Source of the DNA: Heloderma charlesbogerti
Lineage: Eukaryota > Chordata > Lepidosauria > Squamata > Helodermatidae
Length of the DNA stretch: 64,000 nucleotides
Direction: 5' to 3'
Assembly (NCBI GenBank): GCA_026122225.1
Contig: JANEZZ010001866.1
Location: forward strand, 1,550,001-1,614,000
The position numbers and the translations under genes were made by a program. The first letter of the stretch is position 1; every line of letters starts with the position of its first letter. The notes beneath the pieces were generated by a model. The model searched no databases and was not told the origin of the DNA. It saw only the letters and a program-made list of their open reading frames with translations. Shown piece after piece: positions 25,166 to 36,500 of this stretch.

Positions 25166-25302
25166 GTCCCCCCGAGCAAGGCCTCGCCCGCCTTGCTCAC
25201 CTTCTCGTGGTAGCCCAGGGCGAGGGGAGCCTGCTGCAAGCCCAGGCCAGGCCTCAGGAGGGCCGCCGCAGCCCGCACGCCGCTCGCCCGAAGCGCCGCC
25301 AT
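21397..25302 (-). CDS. ISCU: Mitochondrial iron-sulfur cluster scaffold ISCU, five exons
   Basis: ISCU is the matrix scaffold on which NFS1 sulfur and iron are assembled into [2Fe-2S] clusters, with frataxin, ISD11 and HSC20/HSPA9 as partners. Coding exons on the minus strand: 25302-25201, 23683-23570, 23405-23295, 22078-22000 and 21494-21397. All have GT/AG ends and sum to 504 nt, 167 aa plus stop. Residues 1-34 are an Ala/Leu/Arg-rich mitochondrial presequence. The three ligand cysteines are Cys65 (GAPACGDV), Cys91 (FGCGSA) and Cys134 (KLHCSM). LPPVK (127-131) is the HSPA9 recognition motif. Met136, the position at which substitution bypasses frataxin in yeast and mammals, is Met here, and intron 4 splits its codon after the A. 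Length equals the human protein. An L2 LINE lies inside intron 3. The 3' UTR end is not clear. Confidence 0.97.
22196..23105 (+). mobile_element. L2 LINE, C-terminal ORF2 plus 3' tail, inside ISCU intron 3
   Basis: An open frame of 254 codons (22201-22965) encodes the end of an L2 reverse transcriptase and its C-terminal region: [68 protein letters not shown]. The 3' UTR reads TGTACATCGCCCAGAGTGGC and ends in AATAA repeats. It lies antisense to ISCU, about 115 bases from exon 4. The open frame over 250 codons suggests a fairly recent insertion. Confidence 0.92.
23700..25125. other. ISCU intron 1, no further feature recognised
   Basis: Between exon 2 (ending 23683) and the CT tract. The part from about 24680 is rich in short C runs and has no supported coding frame. 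Confidence 0.5.
25127..25163. repeat. CT microsatellite in ISCU intron 1
   Basis: An uninterrupted CT run beside a C run. It reads (GA)n on the ISCU transcript, starting about 37 bases after the exon 1 donor. Confidence 0.9.
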
Positions 25303-25383
25303 CTTGTCTATTTTGAGAGGGCGGCTCTGGCGACGGGGATAAATAAAGGGGCGGGGAAAGAGAGAGAAAGCCTGGCGCGCTTG

Positions 25384-25391
25384 TGACGTCA
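25384..25391. promoter_or_regulatory. Palindromic CRE (TGACGTCA)
   Basis: Exact 8-base CREB/ATF consensus, 82 bases upstream of the ISCU start codon. Binding is inferred from the motif only. Confidence 0.6.
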
Positions 25392-25434
25392 CTCCCCTGC
25401 GCGACCGGTGAGGGCGTGACGCCCCGGCGGGAGC

Positions 25435-25440
25435 CACGTG
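25435..25440. promoter_or_regulatory. E-box CACGTG
   Basis: Palindromic MYC/USF/TFE-type core in the context GCCACGTGACC in the ISCU promoter. Common motif; function is inference. Confidence 0.45.
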
Positions 25441-25574
25441 ACCGCCCTTTAGCCGCGCCCCCTTCTCTTTCTTCGTCCCGCGGAGGAAATTAACCGTTTG
25501 GTGGCTGGAGGGTGGTTTACGCGGCTCCCCCCCCCCCCCCCAGGGGAGCGAGCGAGGGAGGAATATTTTATTTA

Positions 25575-25706
25575 GGGTACGATCCTATGCATGTTTAGAC
25601 AGCAAGGAGTCCTACAACTCCCAGCATGCCCCAAACAGCATGGGTGGCTGGGGTATGCTGGGAATTGTAGGAGTTTTTCTGTCTGAACGTGCTTAGGATG
25701 GCGCCC
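25575..25706. repeat. Family B palindromic repeat, both arms
   Basis: ATCCTATGCATGTTTAGACAG on the left pairs with CTGTCTGAACGTGCTTAGGAT on the right. Inside, CCTACAACTCCCAGCATG pairs with ATGCTGGGAATTGTAGG. Other copies: 30728-30822, 40205-40323 and a part at 27828-27897. MITE-like. It lies between the ISCU and SART3 promoters. Confidence 0.75.
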
Positions 25707-25905
25707 TTATTTATTATTAAATTTCTATCCCACCCTTTTTCCCTCTTGAAAGGATTCCAAGGCGGCTTATATGGTCCTCCTCCTGTCCATTTGATCCTCA
25801 TGACAACCCTGTGAGGTAGGCTCGGCTGAGAGTGGCTGACCCAAAGTCACCCTGCGAACTTCAGTGAGTCTCCCCAGTCCAGCACTCTAACCACGACGTC
25901 ATTTC
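25707..25905 (-). mobile_element. MIR-like SINE, minus strand
   Basis: TTTCTATCCCACCC at the left is an L2-type tail in reverse. CCTCATGACAACCCTGTGAGG and CAGCACTCTAACCACGACGTC, in parts, are the reverse complements of the MIR core and tRNA head seen in the + strand copy at 54003-54240. Confidence 0.75.
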
Positions 25906-25974
25906 ATGGAACCTCCTGGGTCGGTGGCAATCTACCGCTGAATGCCAGGTGGTGGGGACAGCTAACAAAGGGAG

Positions 25975-26160
25975 CAGCCGTTGCTTCCAGGGGGAGCCCA
26001 TGCTCTGCACGCACAATGTCGCAGGTTCAATCCCTGGCATCTCCAGGTTTCCACTCCGCCTTTTTTTTTCTTTTAAGGATCTTATGTGGCTGGTGATGGG
26101 AAAGAAACATCCTTCTCTACCAGACACCTGGGAGAGCCGTTGCCAGTCATAGTCATTAAC
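25975..26160 (+). mobile_element. tRNA-derived SINE, partial
   Basis: CAGGTTCAATCCCTGGCATC is the box B region and its downstream CTCCAGG block. GGAGAGCCGTTGCCAGTCAT follows after a short T-rich insertion. Head and tail are both eroded. Confidence 0.55.
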
Positions 26161-26164
26161 ATGG

Positions 26165-26272
26165 CGCTCTCCAAATGTTTTGGACTACAACTCCCATCAG
26201 CCCTGAACATTGGCCACCCTTGCCGAGAATGATGGGAATTATAGTACAAGACCCCTGGAGGACGCCAGGCTG
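26165..26272. repeat. Family A palindromic repeat, both arms
   Basis: CCAAATGTTTTGGACTACAA and, after a CATTGGCC centre, ATGATGGGAATTATAGTAC. The arms are inverted. Confidence 0.65.
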
Positions 26273-26835
26273 GCGAAGGCTGTATTATATTTTTAATATT
26301 TGTGTTGTATTTTATATTTTTACCTGTTTGTAGTCCGCCAGAGAACATTGGTTATATTGGGCGGATTAAAAATACAGTAAATCAATACGGCTGCATTAGA
26401 TTAATTCCTGATGTGACCGGGCTGTCTGCAGCTGGTAGTCATGGCAGCTGAATGGACCCTCCACATCTGTCGTACTGGGAACAAACAAAGGCTCTCTCTC
26501 ATCTCGCTCCGCTTGAACGTTTCGCCAGAGGCATGCGGTCGGTTGCTGTTGGAAACAGGATACTAGGCTAGAGTTGCAGATGGGGTGTGAGGGAGATGCT
26601 GCGAGGGAGCAGGTTGCTAGATGAGATCACCTCGTATACTTGGTGGCACAGGCGGCATTTTAAAACGTGGATGCTCTTAGTACTTCTGCATGTGCTTGCT
26701 CCCCCCATACAGCCCTATATACTGGGGTGTGGGGCAGGGGAGAGTATCTAGAAGAGGCGGCTGGCAGCAGCGTCTGTTGCTGGAAATCTAGCCATTGATC
26801 TACGCTCAATTCTTTGAAATTTGTGCTTTTGCTTG

Positions 26836-26885
26836 TTGTTGTTGTTCAGTCGTTAAGTCGTGTCCGACTCTTCGTGGAACAAACT
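26836..26885 (-). mobile_element. RTE-BovB 3' terminal scrap
   Basis: TGTTGTTGTTCAGTCGTTAA followed by GTCGTGTCCGACTCTTCGTG is the reverse complement of the last ~45 bases of BovB. It is too short to say whether it is a LINE or a BovB-tailed SINE remnant. Confidence 0.65.
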
Positions 26886-26944
26886 AGGGATGTGGAGAGG
26901 GCAGTATATTCATCATGATCATTATCATTATTACTGCTGCTGCT

Positions 26945-27065
26945 GCCCATCATCATCATCGCATTTATTTATATAGCGCTATCTATGTGCATGTTGTTGT
27001 ACAAATTGCACGAGGACAGGCCCCTGCCCCAAGGACCTTACAATCGAAAATTCGACACACCGGGA
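26945..27065. repeat. Unassigned interspersed repeat
   Basis: ATTTATTTATATAGCGCTAT, GACAGGCCCCTGCCCCAAGG and ACCTTACAATCGAAAAT form a layout I have seen in vertebrate interspersed repeats but cannot name securely. Possible distant relatives lie at 24560-24650 and 38460-38590. Confidence 0.4.
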
Positions 27066-27099
27066 CCAATTTTGCACAGCGCCTGGCACGTACCAAATA

Positions 27100-27565
27100 A
27101 ATACGAAGGGCGGGGCAACCCTATGGCACCACCCCCCTGCGCGCATTGGGGCAGGCTAGGCATCCTTCTATTGGCCGTTGCGACGGATGCCGTCTATTGC
27201 CACACTCCCCATGGCGGCTCCAGCCTGTCTTTCCCGCGCGTCCGAGCAACAGCGCGAGACATACTGACCTTCCTTGAAGCCCCCACGCCGCCTGTAGGGC
27301 TGTCCAAAGTCCTGCCTGTTTGAAAAGGACAAGATGACGACGCCTTCCCTCCACCGCTTCCTCGCCGATAATCCTTCTTTACAACCTTATAGTATTAGCG
27401 GGAAAAACCCGTCCGTTTTAAAAGCCTTCCGAATTGGGGCAGCCTCTGAGGGGTGTTTTAAGTCAGGCAGTCGAAAGGGTAGGCGGAGAGCTTGGCGGGC
27501 GAAGGGGCTTTCGCCGGGGATGGCGGGGCTTAGCTGAGGGGGGGAGAGAGAGACGGCTAAACAAG
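27100..27565 (+). promoter_or_regulatory. CpG-rich SART3 promoter and 5' UTR
   Basis: CG-dense region upstream of the SART3 start codon. It contains an inverted CCAAT box (ATTGG at 27170-27174) and an E2F-type site (TTTCCCGCGC, 27230-27239). It is arranged head to head with the ISCU promoter. An ATG at 27334 opens a 67-codon frame before the SART3 ATG, but whether it lies in the mature transcript is unknown. Confidence 0.65.
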
Positions 27566-30500
27566 ATGGCGGCGGGTGGCGGAGCTGAGGCGGCCGCGGC
27601 TGAGGAGGAGCTGCGGGAAGCGGGAGGCTCGGAAGACGAAGGCGAAGAGGGCGGCGGCGGCGGCGGCGAGTCGGAGTCCGAGGAGTCCTCCGGGGACGGC
27701 GAGGATGAGGAGAAGGAGAACGAGGCCGAGATCCAGCGCCTGGAGGAGCAGGTGAGGGGCTTGGGGCGGGGCTTCAGCTGTTAGGCCACGCCCCCTCGCC
27801 GTTCCGGCCTCTTGCTCTGAGTTAATCAGCCAATGGCTGGCCGGGGCATGCTGGGAGTTGTGGGACTGGTCCCCGTCTAAACACGCATAGGGTTCCTTTA
27901 TCATTCTTACTCTCTCCCTCCCTGCTGTGCCTCTGCCGGAGTCCCTGCCCTGAGCTCGACTCCGTGGGGGGCTTTTTGGATGGAGGCAAATCTCGGGCTG
28001 TGACTCATGCAGGGATACCGTGGGCGGCCGCTTTTGAGACCAGGGGATTCTGCTGCATCTCTGTGTAGGGAGAGAAAACTGCTGTATTTGTCAGACCCTG
28101 TGCTGACCATTCTTCCTGACTTTGGGGGGCTGGGGGTAGAGAAGGCTTGAGAGGGGAAAAAAAAACAGGAAAAAGGGGCAATCAGATTTAAAAAACCAAA
28201 TACCACCCTGTTTCCCCCCCATTCCCCCTCCGTTTCCCCTCTAAAATCCCTGCAAAAAATTGTTGCAAAATATTCTGGTTGTCCCCCCATCCCCGTGGCC
28301 TTCCCAGGGCTTCACTGGACAAACATAGTGCAGTGACTCCTGCAGAGATGCAATGGGCAGTCTTCTCCAAGGACAGGTAATTCTGCTGGAATTGGACGAT
28401 GAGCCTGCTGCATCTCTGTGTGTGATTGAAAGGAGGTGAACCAGAATTGTGTCCTGTGGAGAGATGCAATGGGCAGCTGTTTTCTCCAAAGGCAGGTGAC
28501 TTTGTTGCCGTGTTGTATTGGTGGTTGGTTCTACTGTCTCTCCAGCACACAGCTTGCAGTTTGTTATAGAAATTGTTACAGATACACTATGTATTTGCTA
28601 GTATGAGTTTTGTTTCTCGTCATCAGATACTTTTTATTTTTGTGGGGCTTTTGTGTTTGATTTGAAAGAATTGGTGTGTATGTGGAGCTCCCTAGATTGT
28701 TTGTGTGCTTGGTTAAGAACACAACCCTGAGATAATTGCCTTTGAGCCTCTTGATTATGTAAATAACTGGCAGCTGTGCTTCTAGTGAAAGCTAACAAAT
28801 AATACTTTTTTGTCATCTTCTTTAAGCTATCCATTAATGCATTTGACTACAATTGTCATCTGGATCTGATAAAACTGTTGCACCAGGAAGGAGAACTAGT
28901 CAAACTCCGAAGAGCCCGTCAGAAGATGAGTGAACTCTTTCCCCTCACTGAAGGTAGGCAATGTTTTTGGCTCTTCCTGAAAGTCATAGTTTGATTTGCT
29001 CTATTCTCTCGTGAAAATGTATTAGAATTTGAGTGGGAAGCTGCAGGTGTGTGTAAACCTCCTCTCCCATATAGTAAGCTTTTGGAGATGACAGTTGTAA
29101 AACTTGCCTGTGGAAACTGAAGGTCATGGTTCTTCTTGTTGTGGCATTTTATAGCACTGAAGAACAGGGCAGTAATGCTTGTTTCATTAAAAGAGAAAAA
29201 AAGTTTATACTCTCTGCTGCTTTGTCTTAATGGTGGTAAACCCCTTACCACCTCTGAAAATTACTAGTATCCTCCCCCCCAGTGCCTTCTCACTTTTGTG
29301 GGAGACAAATGGCCCTGCTTATGTGGTCACAATATTTGGCTCGGCTCTAATGCAAAGTAAATAGAGAGACTGCAAAGTGATTGTAAAAATGAAATGCGCT
29401 GTAACCACATACATGATCCAGGCTTGTGATATACAGACTCAGTTTGCACAGTGTGTGATCATGGTGTATAACTGCCATATATAATAGCAAGTAATGTGGC
29501 ATATGCGCATTAAGAATAAATTAATGAATAGTGGAAGGCCAGTTAGTTTGTTGGTTTTGTATATGGACTTATTCCCCCCAAATCCAGTTCAAATAAGATG
29601 AGATACCACATTCATCTGTGGTAGTACGTTCCTCCCTAATTATCATTCCTATGTTTTGCAGAGATCTGGCTAGACTGGCTGAAGGATGAGATTCGGATGG
29701 CTTCAGAAAACTCGGAGCGGGAAAAGATCTACGATCTCTTTGAGCGAGCTGTGAAAGATTATATCTGTAAGTTCGTTTGTTTTTAAAAAGCCTTCCATGT
29801 GGGATAAAACTTCATAGGTTTGCATTAAATTGGTTTTGATGAAGAAATGCCAGCCAGACCCTTTTGGCAAACATCAACACTTTCCCCAGCAAAAACAACA
29901 TGAACCAGCAGCATCCCTCTTCCAAATGGAAGGATTCTGAATTGTGAGCCAGGCAAGTCTGACTAGTAGGTCAGCTGATAGTTCTGATTTTTGCAGCTTT
30001 GCTTGTCTCTTCTCCGTGCCATGTTGGAAAACTTCCCAGGGAAAGAATAGATACATATTGTTCAAGGCAAGGAAGTGAGGGATAGGAGAAGATGATGACC
30101 ATGTAGGCTGGAAGAAATGCCTCATCTCTCCTCTCCCTCCCCTCCCCTCCCCTGCAATACAGTAATCATTTAGACCCTGAAGATCACTTTGCAGATGAGT
30201 ACAAACTTTTACTTTTGTATCTGCTCACATCTACTTTTATCTGTGCTTGAGCAATGAAATCTAGGAAGTCCTTGTTTAACAGATTGCTACCCTCCCTTCA
30301 AATAAAATTTATCTGCATTTCTTGTAATCCAATTGAATAGAAATACAACAGTCGAGAATTAAAAACAGCAGTTTTAAGCAACATAAAACCAAACAATTCC
30401 GTGTTAAAAGTTCTTAAAGGAAGCTACTCTTCTGGAAGGAATGGTAGATTCAGAAGTTTGCTTGAGGTCTTTTCCTGGTGCCTTGCAGAACTGAGTAGCC

Positions 30501-33500
30501 AACATACTAGTGCTTTCTTCTAGGTCCTGAAATATGGCTGGAGTATGCCCAGTACTCAATTGGTGGCATCGGTGAGGAGGGAGGCATAGAGAAAGTTCGC
30601 TCAATATTTGAAAGGGCGCTGACCGCTGTCGGTCTTCACGTGACGAAAGGAGCCGCTATTTGGGAGGCTTATCGGGAATTTGAAAATGCCATCTTGGAAA
30701 CAGTGCAGGTAAAGCCCTAGCTTGCTTAGGGTGCTATCCTGTTCATGTTTAGACCAAAAGTGCTGGGGCATGATGAGAGTGGTAGGCCTTTTTTGGGTCT
30801 AAACGTGCATAGGACTGCACCTTCCGTTACCCTGAGTTTGTACTTGTGGTGGCGTTAAATTCCCAAGAGGGTGGCTGTATTCTCTTGAGATGGGATGATA
30901 CCTTAACGGCTGGGTTGTTAGTTCTGAGAGTGGGAAATTGGCCTGGTGAGTTGTTGGGCCACTAAAAGTGCATCTGGGTGGGGATGGGGAAGCTTTGGAG
31001 GGGAGCCTTCCCCAGATGCCAGTGCCTCTCCGCATCCAGGGAGGAAGGGCCAGAGAGGCACGAGTGTGACAGCATGGGGGAGCCTGCATTCTTTCCCCAT
31101 TCCAAATAGCAAGTCAGGGGATGTTGGTGCAGCTTGCTGGCCTAGGGCCCCATCAGCAAAAGACACTGCTGACCCAGGCGTTGGTGTTAGTTTTATGCAT
31201 GTGGCTCTTGCTCTCGGGTGAGGTTGGTGCTTAGGCTCCTGTAGGCTTTCCAGCTTCTGCTGCATCAGGCAGCCTGCCTGATGCCCACCCTTTCTTTCTC
31301 TCTCTCTCTCTCTCTCTCCCCCCCCCTTCTCCTCCCTCCCTCCCTCTCCGCAGCCGGCAGCCGGCAGCACTCCCTCCCCTGAGCAGCAGCAGACTGTCAG
31401 TGCGCAGCTTGAAAAGATCCACACACTCTTCAGGCGCCAGCTGGGGATCCCGCTGTTGGGTAAGGACCTGTGAGCTTCCGTGGCTTCCGGGGCTGCATCT
31501 TCTTGGAGCGTCTGGAGCGGGTCGGTTGAAGCAGATCTGCTTTGCTCGGGAGAGGGAAGCAGAGGCTTGGTGCTGTTTGAGCTTGGCGGGAACGGCAAGG
31601 GTACCTTTTAGTAATGCCACCTTCCACAAACTGTCAGGAAAGTGTGTCTCATGCAGAGTCCCTTCAAACAATCAGCTGTGGAGGTTTTCTTTCTCAAACT
31701 CTTTTGTTGACTGGGACATGGGGATTTCAGGGGAAAACCTGAAAAAAGAATAACTTTCCATACATACTGTTCCAGAGATTTCTTAAAGTGAACCATTCTT
31801 GTGGCTGAGAATAAACACGGGGCTGGTCATGACATTTTTCATTCTTGCCCCCCATCCCCCTTTTAAATGCTGTGAGCCATGTTGAGCAGGTGGGAAATAC
31901 TTTTGATTAGGGTTATCTTAGCCACTCATAAACCTTCTATCCTGGGGCCTGAGTTTTCGGAGTTGCCATTCTGTAGTGGCTAAGAGTGTGTTTGATTATG
32001 AGCCAGGAAGTTCCTGCTTCAAGCCTCACCAATGGTGAGCTCGCTAGGTGGCCTTGGGCAAGGCATTTTCCCTTGCTTGATCCCTTGCTTGATCTCCCTC
32101 TGCCCTTAACTGGTGTTGGAAGGACAGTACTGGCTTACTTTACAGCAGGGGTGGGCACCTCTTTTCCCCATGCAGTGATGTGTAGAGAATCGAGGGCCAC
32201 ACCCCTGCACGCACACATGTGTGCACTTTGGTGTACACACACACACGTACATACAGAGACCGTCTCCCCAACAGCCATCATTCCCCTCCATCCAGCTGAT
32301 TGGGGGGGGGGGGTAGGAGCCCAACTCTTTTGCTTATGTGACTCTACAAAGTGCCATGAACATTGATTACACTCTAGGACTGAGGTAAGCAGTGTGGTGT
32401 CCTCCAGATGTTTTGGACTACAGCTCTGCTCAGCCCCAGCCAGCATGGACAGTGGTAAGGGATTATGGGAGCTGTAGTCCAAAACATCTGGAGGGCACCA
32501 GTTTGCTTGCCCCTGCTCGAGAAACAACATTGACACAGTTCTACTTTTGCCATACTGTGGGAGTCAACTCTTGTCTCTCGGTTTATCGTGTCACTTCTTA
32601 GACAAATAATTCAGGGGAGGGTTTCCTTCAGAGCAGCATCCTTCCTTTCTTGGCTGTTGACTGCTCTGCAGTCCGTTATGTGTGGAGCTGAGTTCAGGTT
32701 CTGCTAATGCTAGTGTCTGACACGGTTTTCCATGTCCAGATATGGAAGCTGCTTATGTTGAATATGAGGAGTGGTCTGAGGAACCGGTCCCAGAAGCGGT
32801 GATCAAAAACTACAAGAAGGCTCTGCAGCAAATGGAGAAGTGTAAGCCCTACGAAGAGGCCCTGGTAAGTCAGTCCTCTGCTCAGTTGTATGTAGACGGT
32901 TCCTCATCCTTAGCAGAGTTATTTTTGGTACAATCTGTGATGCCACTACTGTTCAAATCAATTGTGTTTTCTCTGGTCTCTGCTACTGCACTTCTATTTT
33001 TTTTTCCAAGGTAGTACTTTAGTAAAGGCATGATGTGTTTTAATTTATTTTACACAATTAAAAAAATGGCGCCATCCTTTTCTGTGGTGCTTCTCAAAGA
33101 ATGTGAGGACAGGTCTTTGTCTCGAGGATCTTACAAACTAGGTATTGACGTCGGGGGGATGACTGAGGAAGGGGAGGGAAACCAAGGCAGGAGCACAAAG
33201 GGAAAAACTCCCTGAGGATTGATTCCAATCAATTCGGCATTATGATAATTGTTTTGTAATGTCTCGGCAGTCATGTGGAATTTGCAAAGTCTTCTATCAT
33301 TTTTGTCTTTGCCCTCAAACTACCCCTATGTTATATGGTGCTGTTGTCATTTCTCAGAGGGGGAACTTGAGCTGTGAGACAGCAACTTGTGCAGGACTCC
33401 ACGTGGAGCCCACTGAAGTGGTGGGATCTAAAGTCTGGGTTCCCTTTGGGGGAGGGACTGTGTTTCAGTGACAGAGCACCAGCTTTGCATGTTTGATCCC

Positions 33501-36500
33501 TGGCAGCATCTCAGGGTAGAAGGATCTTGGGTGGGCCTCTCCTGCCTGCAGTCCTGGAGGGTGGCTGTTAGTCTCAGGAGACAGCAGTGCAGGGGTGGGG
33601 AACCTGTGGCTGCCTAGAAGCTGTAGGACTCCAGTTCCCATCAGCCCTGGCCAGCATGGCCAATGGTCAGGGATGATGGCATCTGGAGGCCCGCAGGTGC
33701 CCCACTCCTGCAATTCTGGGACTGATGGACTGGAGAGATATAGCTCAGTAGTGGGCTGCTTCCTGTGTTCCTAAGGCTTAGTCCACGACGTTTGTTGTAT
33801 CCTGTGGGTTGGGACTGCAGTGCCTGACAGAGCGCCTCTCTTGGCTTGAACTTACCCGTACTCTATGCTCAACATCCAAGGTCCTCTTCTGGGTACCTCC
33901 TCCGAGGGAGGCTCGGAAGACAGCAGCAAGTGAGAGGGCCTTCTTGGTGGTGGCCCCTAATTAGGGAATGATCTCCCTGATGTTGCCTAGTGCCAACATT
34001 GTTATCTTTTTGGTGCCAGTCAAGACAAGAAAAAGTCAAGACCCTTCTGTTTTCCCAGGCATTTGGCAGCAACTGATGCATTTTAATTGGTCCTGGATTT
34101 GTTTTATGGTTTGGCTGATTGCCCAGAGTTGTTTTTAGGTATATGTTGTCTCTGTGTATACTGTGTCTGTGTTTTTTGTTTTTAAATTTTGCATATTGTA
34201 TTTCTAATGTTTTTAACCTTTGTAAACTGCCCAGAGGGCTTCAGCTATGGGGTGGTATAGAAATGTAGATTAATAATAATACTATTAATAATAATAATAA
34301 TCCCAAAGAAGAATCCCCTGATGGCTCCTGTTTTTTCCAGACTCCCAGCATGTAGGCCCAGCCCCCCAGAAGCCTCCTTAATTTTGAATCACACTTTTCA
34401 TACATTGTATAATTGTATACTCATTTGTTTCCCCATTGGCTCCTCTTCTGCAATCCTGAAACAGTTTCCTTCCTCTCCTCCTGCTTGCATTCCAGCTAGT
34501 TGCTGAGACGCCAAAGCTGGCTGAATATCAAGCCTACATTGACTTCGACACAAAGGCTGGGGACCCGGCTCGCATCCAGCTGACGTATGAGCGTGCCCTG
34601 GCGGAGAACTGCCTTGTGCCCGACCTGTGGGCTCGTTACACGCAGTATCTGGTAAGCGGGTTTCTGCACGTCTCAGGGCCCCCTGGGGCAGCACCTTTCT
34701 TGCTGTCTGATGAACAGAGCCAGTAACTAGTTTTAACCAGGACCATGTGTAATTCTTGCTGAAAGAAAACTTAACATTCTGTACTTGGATCCAAATCCTC
34801 TGACATGTATAAATAATGCAGATTTGCATAATTGCTCTCACTTTCCTTAATTTGAGGTGAGAGGCAAGGGCTGTCTTCTCTAGGAGGGCTAGCAGTGGGG
34901 TGGGTGGTGGTGGTGGGGTTCTAGCAGAGATTCCCACAAAGCAGAATCCTGTACCCAAATGCCACATTCTGGAATTGAGATGAGTATACACCCCTGGATG
35001 TGACCCTTGGATGGTGTGTTTGATCTCCCAGGACAGGCAGCTAAAAGTGAAAGAGCTGGTGCTCTCTGCACATGAGCGCGCAGTCAGGAATTGCCCTTGG
35101 ACTGTCAAACTGTGGAACCAGTACCTCCTTGCCATGGAGAGGCATCAAGTTGAGCATCGGCTGATTTCTGGTAAGACCAAGGCGCGTGTGAAATAGAAAC
35201 CGACCTTCTACTTCCTGAAGCTTGGAAACATTGGTCAGCTTTGCGTGAGCCTCAGGGGTGAACGTCTGCCGATCTGGGCACCCCGTGAGGATGTGTCAAT
35301 TGGTCTTTGGCACTGACCTGGTTCAGATGGCATGACAGCTCATTGTGGATTAAGTAGCCCTTGAGGGGCTGTGGTGCATGCTGTCTACCATTATGAATGT
35401 GCAGCCTCCGGCTGGGGATTGCTCTGACTTGTGTCATCCGAACCTTGTCGGGGGGGTCATAACCCTCACATAACTCATGGTCCTTGCAACCCTTACGTCT
35501 CGAATAAGCTTCCCCGGCTGAGTCCTGATGACATGACAAGCAGCCTCTGGCTGGGAGCTGGATAGTCATAATGGCAGATGGCATGTGCTTGGCCCCTCGA
35601 GGGTTAACTAAGCCATGGTGGGCTGTTATGTCCTCTGCGCTCACCCATTGTGTAACCACAGCTCACACCCATGAGGGGGAGGGGGGTTGGGAAGGCTCTG
35701 AGCTTTGCTGCTCCTGAGTTTTAGGACTCGAACCCTGTGTCCCGTCCTGCTGCTAATGGGGGTGGGGGTGTTGCCTCTTGCACTGATTGATCCTCAGGGC
35801 CACTGTGTGTTTTCCTTTGCCTGTGTTAGAAAACTTTGAAAAGGCTTTGAACGCCGGCTTCATTCAGGCTACAGACTATGTGGAAATCTGGCAGGCGTAC
35901 TTGGACTACCTGCGGAGAAGGGTGGATTTTACTCAAGGTAACTTTGTATGGGATTAAATCCTTTTAGCTCTGCTTAGGATAGCCTTGAGATCCCCACCCC
36001 CCTAGTTCCTTGCATGCAGAAAGCTAGCATGTCTCTGCTACACTAAGACCTAACATAGGAACACGGGAAGCTGCCTTATACTGAGTCAGGTCCTTGGTCC
36101 ATCTAGTCCAGCGTTGTCGACAATGACTGACAACAATGGCTCTCCAGGGTGTCAGGCAGGAGTTTTCCCAGCCCTACCTGGAGATGCTGGGGATTGAACC
36201 TGGGACCTTCCGCATGCCAAGCAGGGGCTCTGGCATGCTGAGCTACGGTCCCTCCTTGTGAACAGGAGATGTATGTGAGGGGCCCTCAGCCATGCTGCGC
36301 CGTGCCTGGCCTCTTGAAGTGACACAACTTGAAGCAGGGTTACCACCTTGTCTCTGCGTGTGAGAACAAGGCCCCAGAGCACTCCCTGCTTAGTGGGGAG
36401 GGGTAGCCTAGAAGGTGGGCACTTTCAGCCCTGGGGGAGGGAGGCTTGGTTCTGCCTTCCTTGTGAGGCGGTTGGTCTAGTGAGGCTCCCTGTCCTTAGT

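Larger units (their letters stand above)
25165..25560 (-). promoter_or_regulatory. CpG-rich ISCU promoter and first exon
   Basis: CG-dense sequence surrounds the ISCU start codon (25302) and runs about 250 bases upstream on the minus strand. It includes a full palindromic CRE (25384-25391) and an E-box (25435-25440). No TATA box is obvious at a suitable distance, which fits a housekeeping CpG promoter. The transcription start itself is not determined. Confidence 0.7.

Noticed and set aside
30918..31598. Open frame of 226 codons, minus strand, across SART3 exon 5
   Set aside because: It translates the reverse of the CT microsatellite as a Glu/Arg run and overlaps a real exon in antisense.
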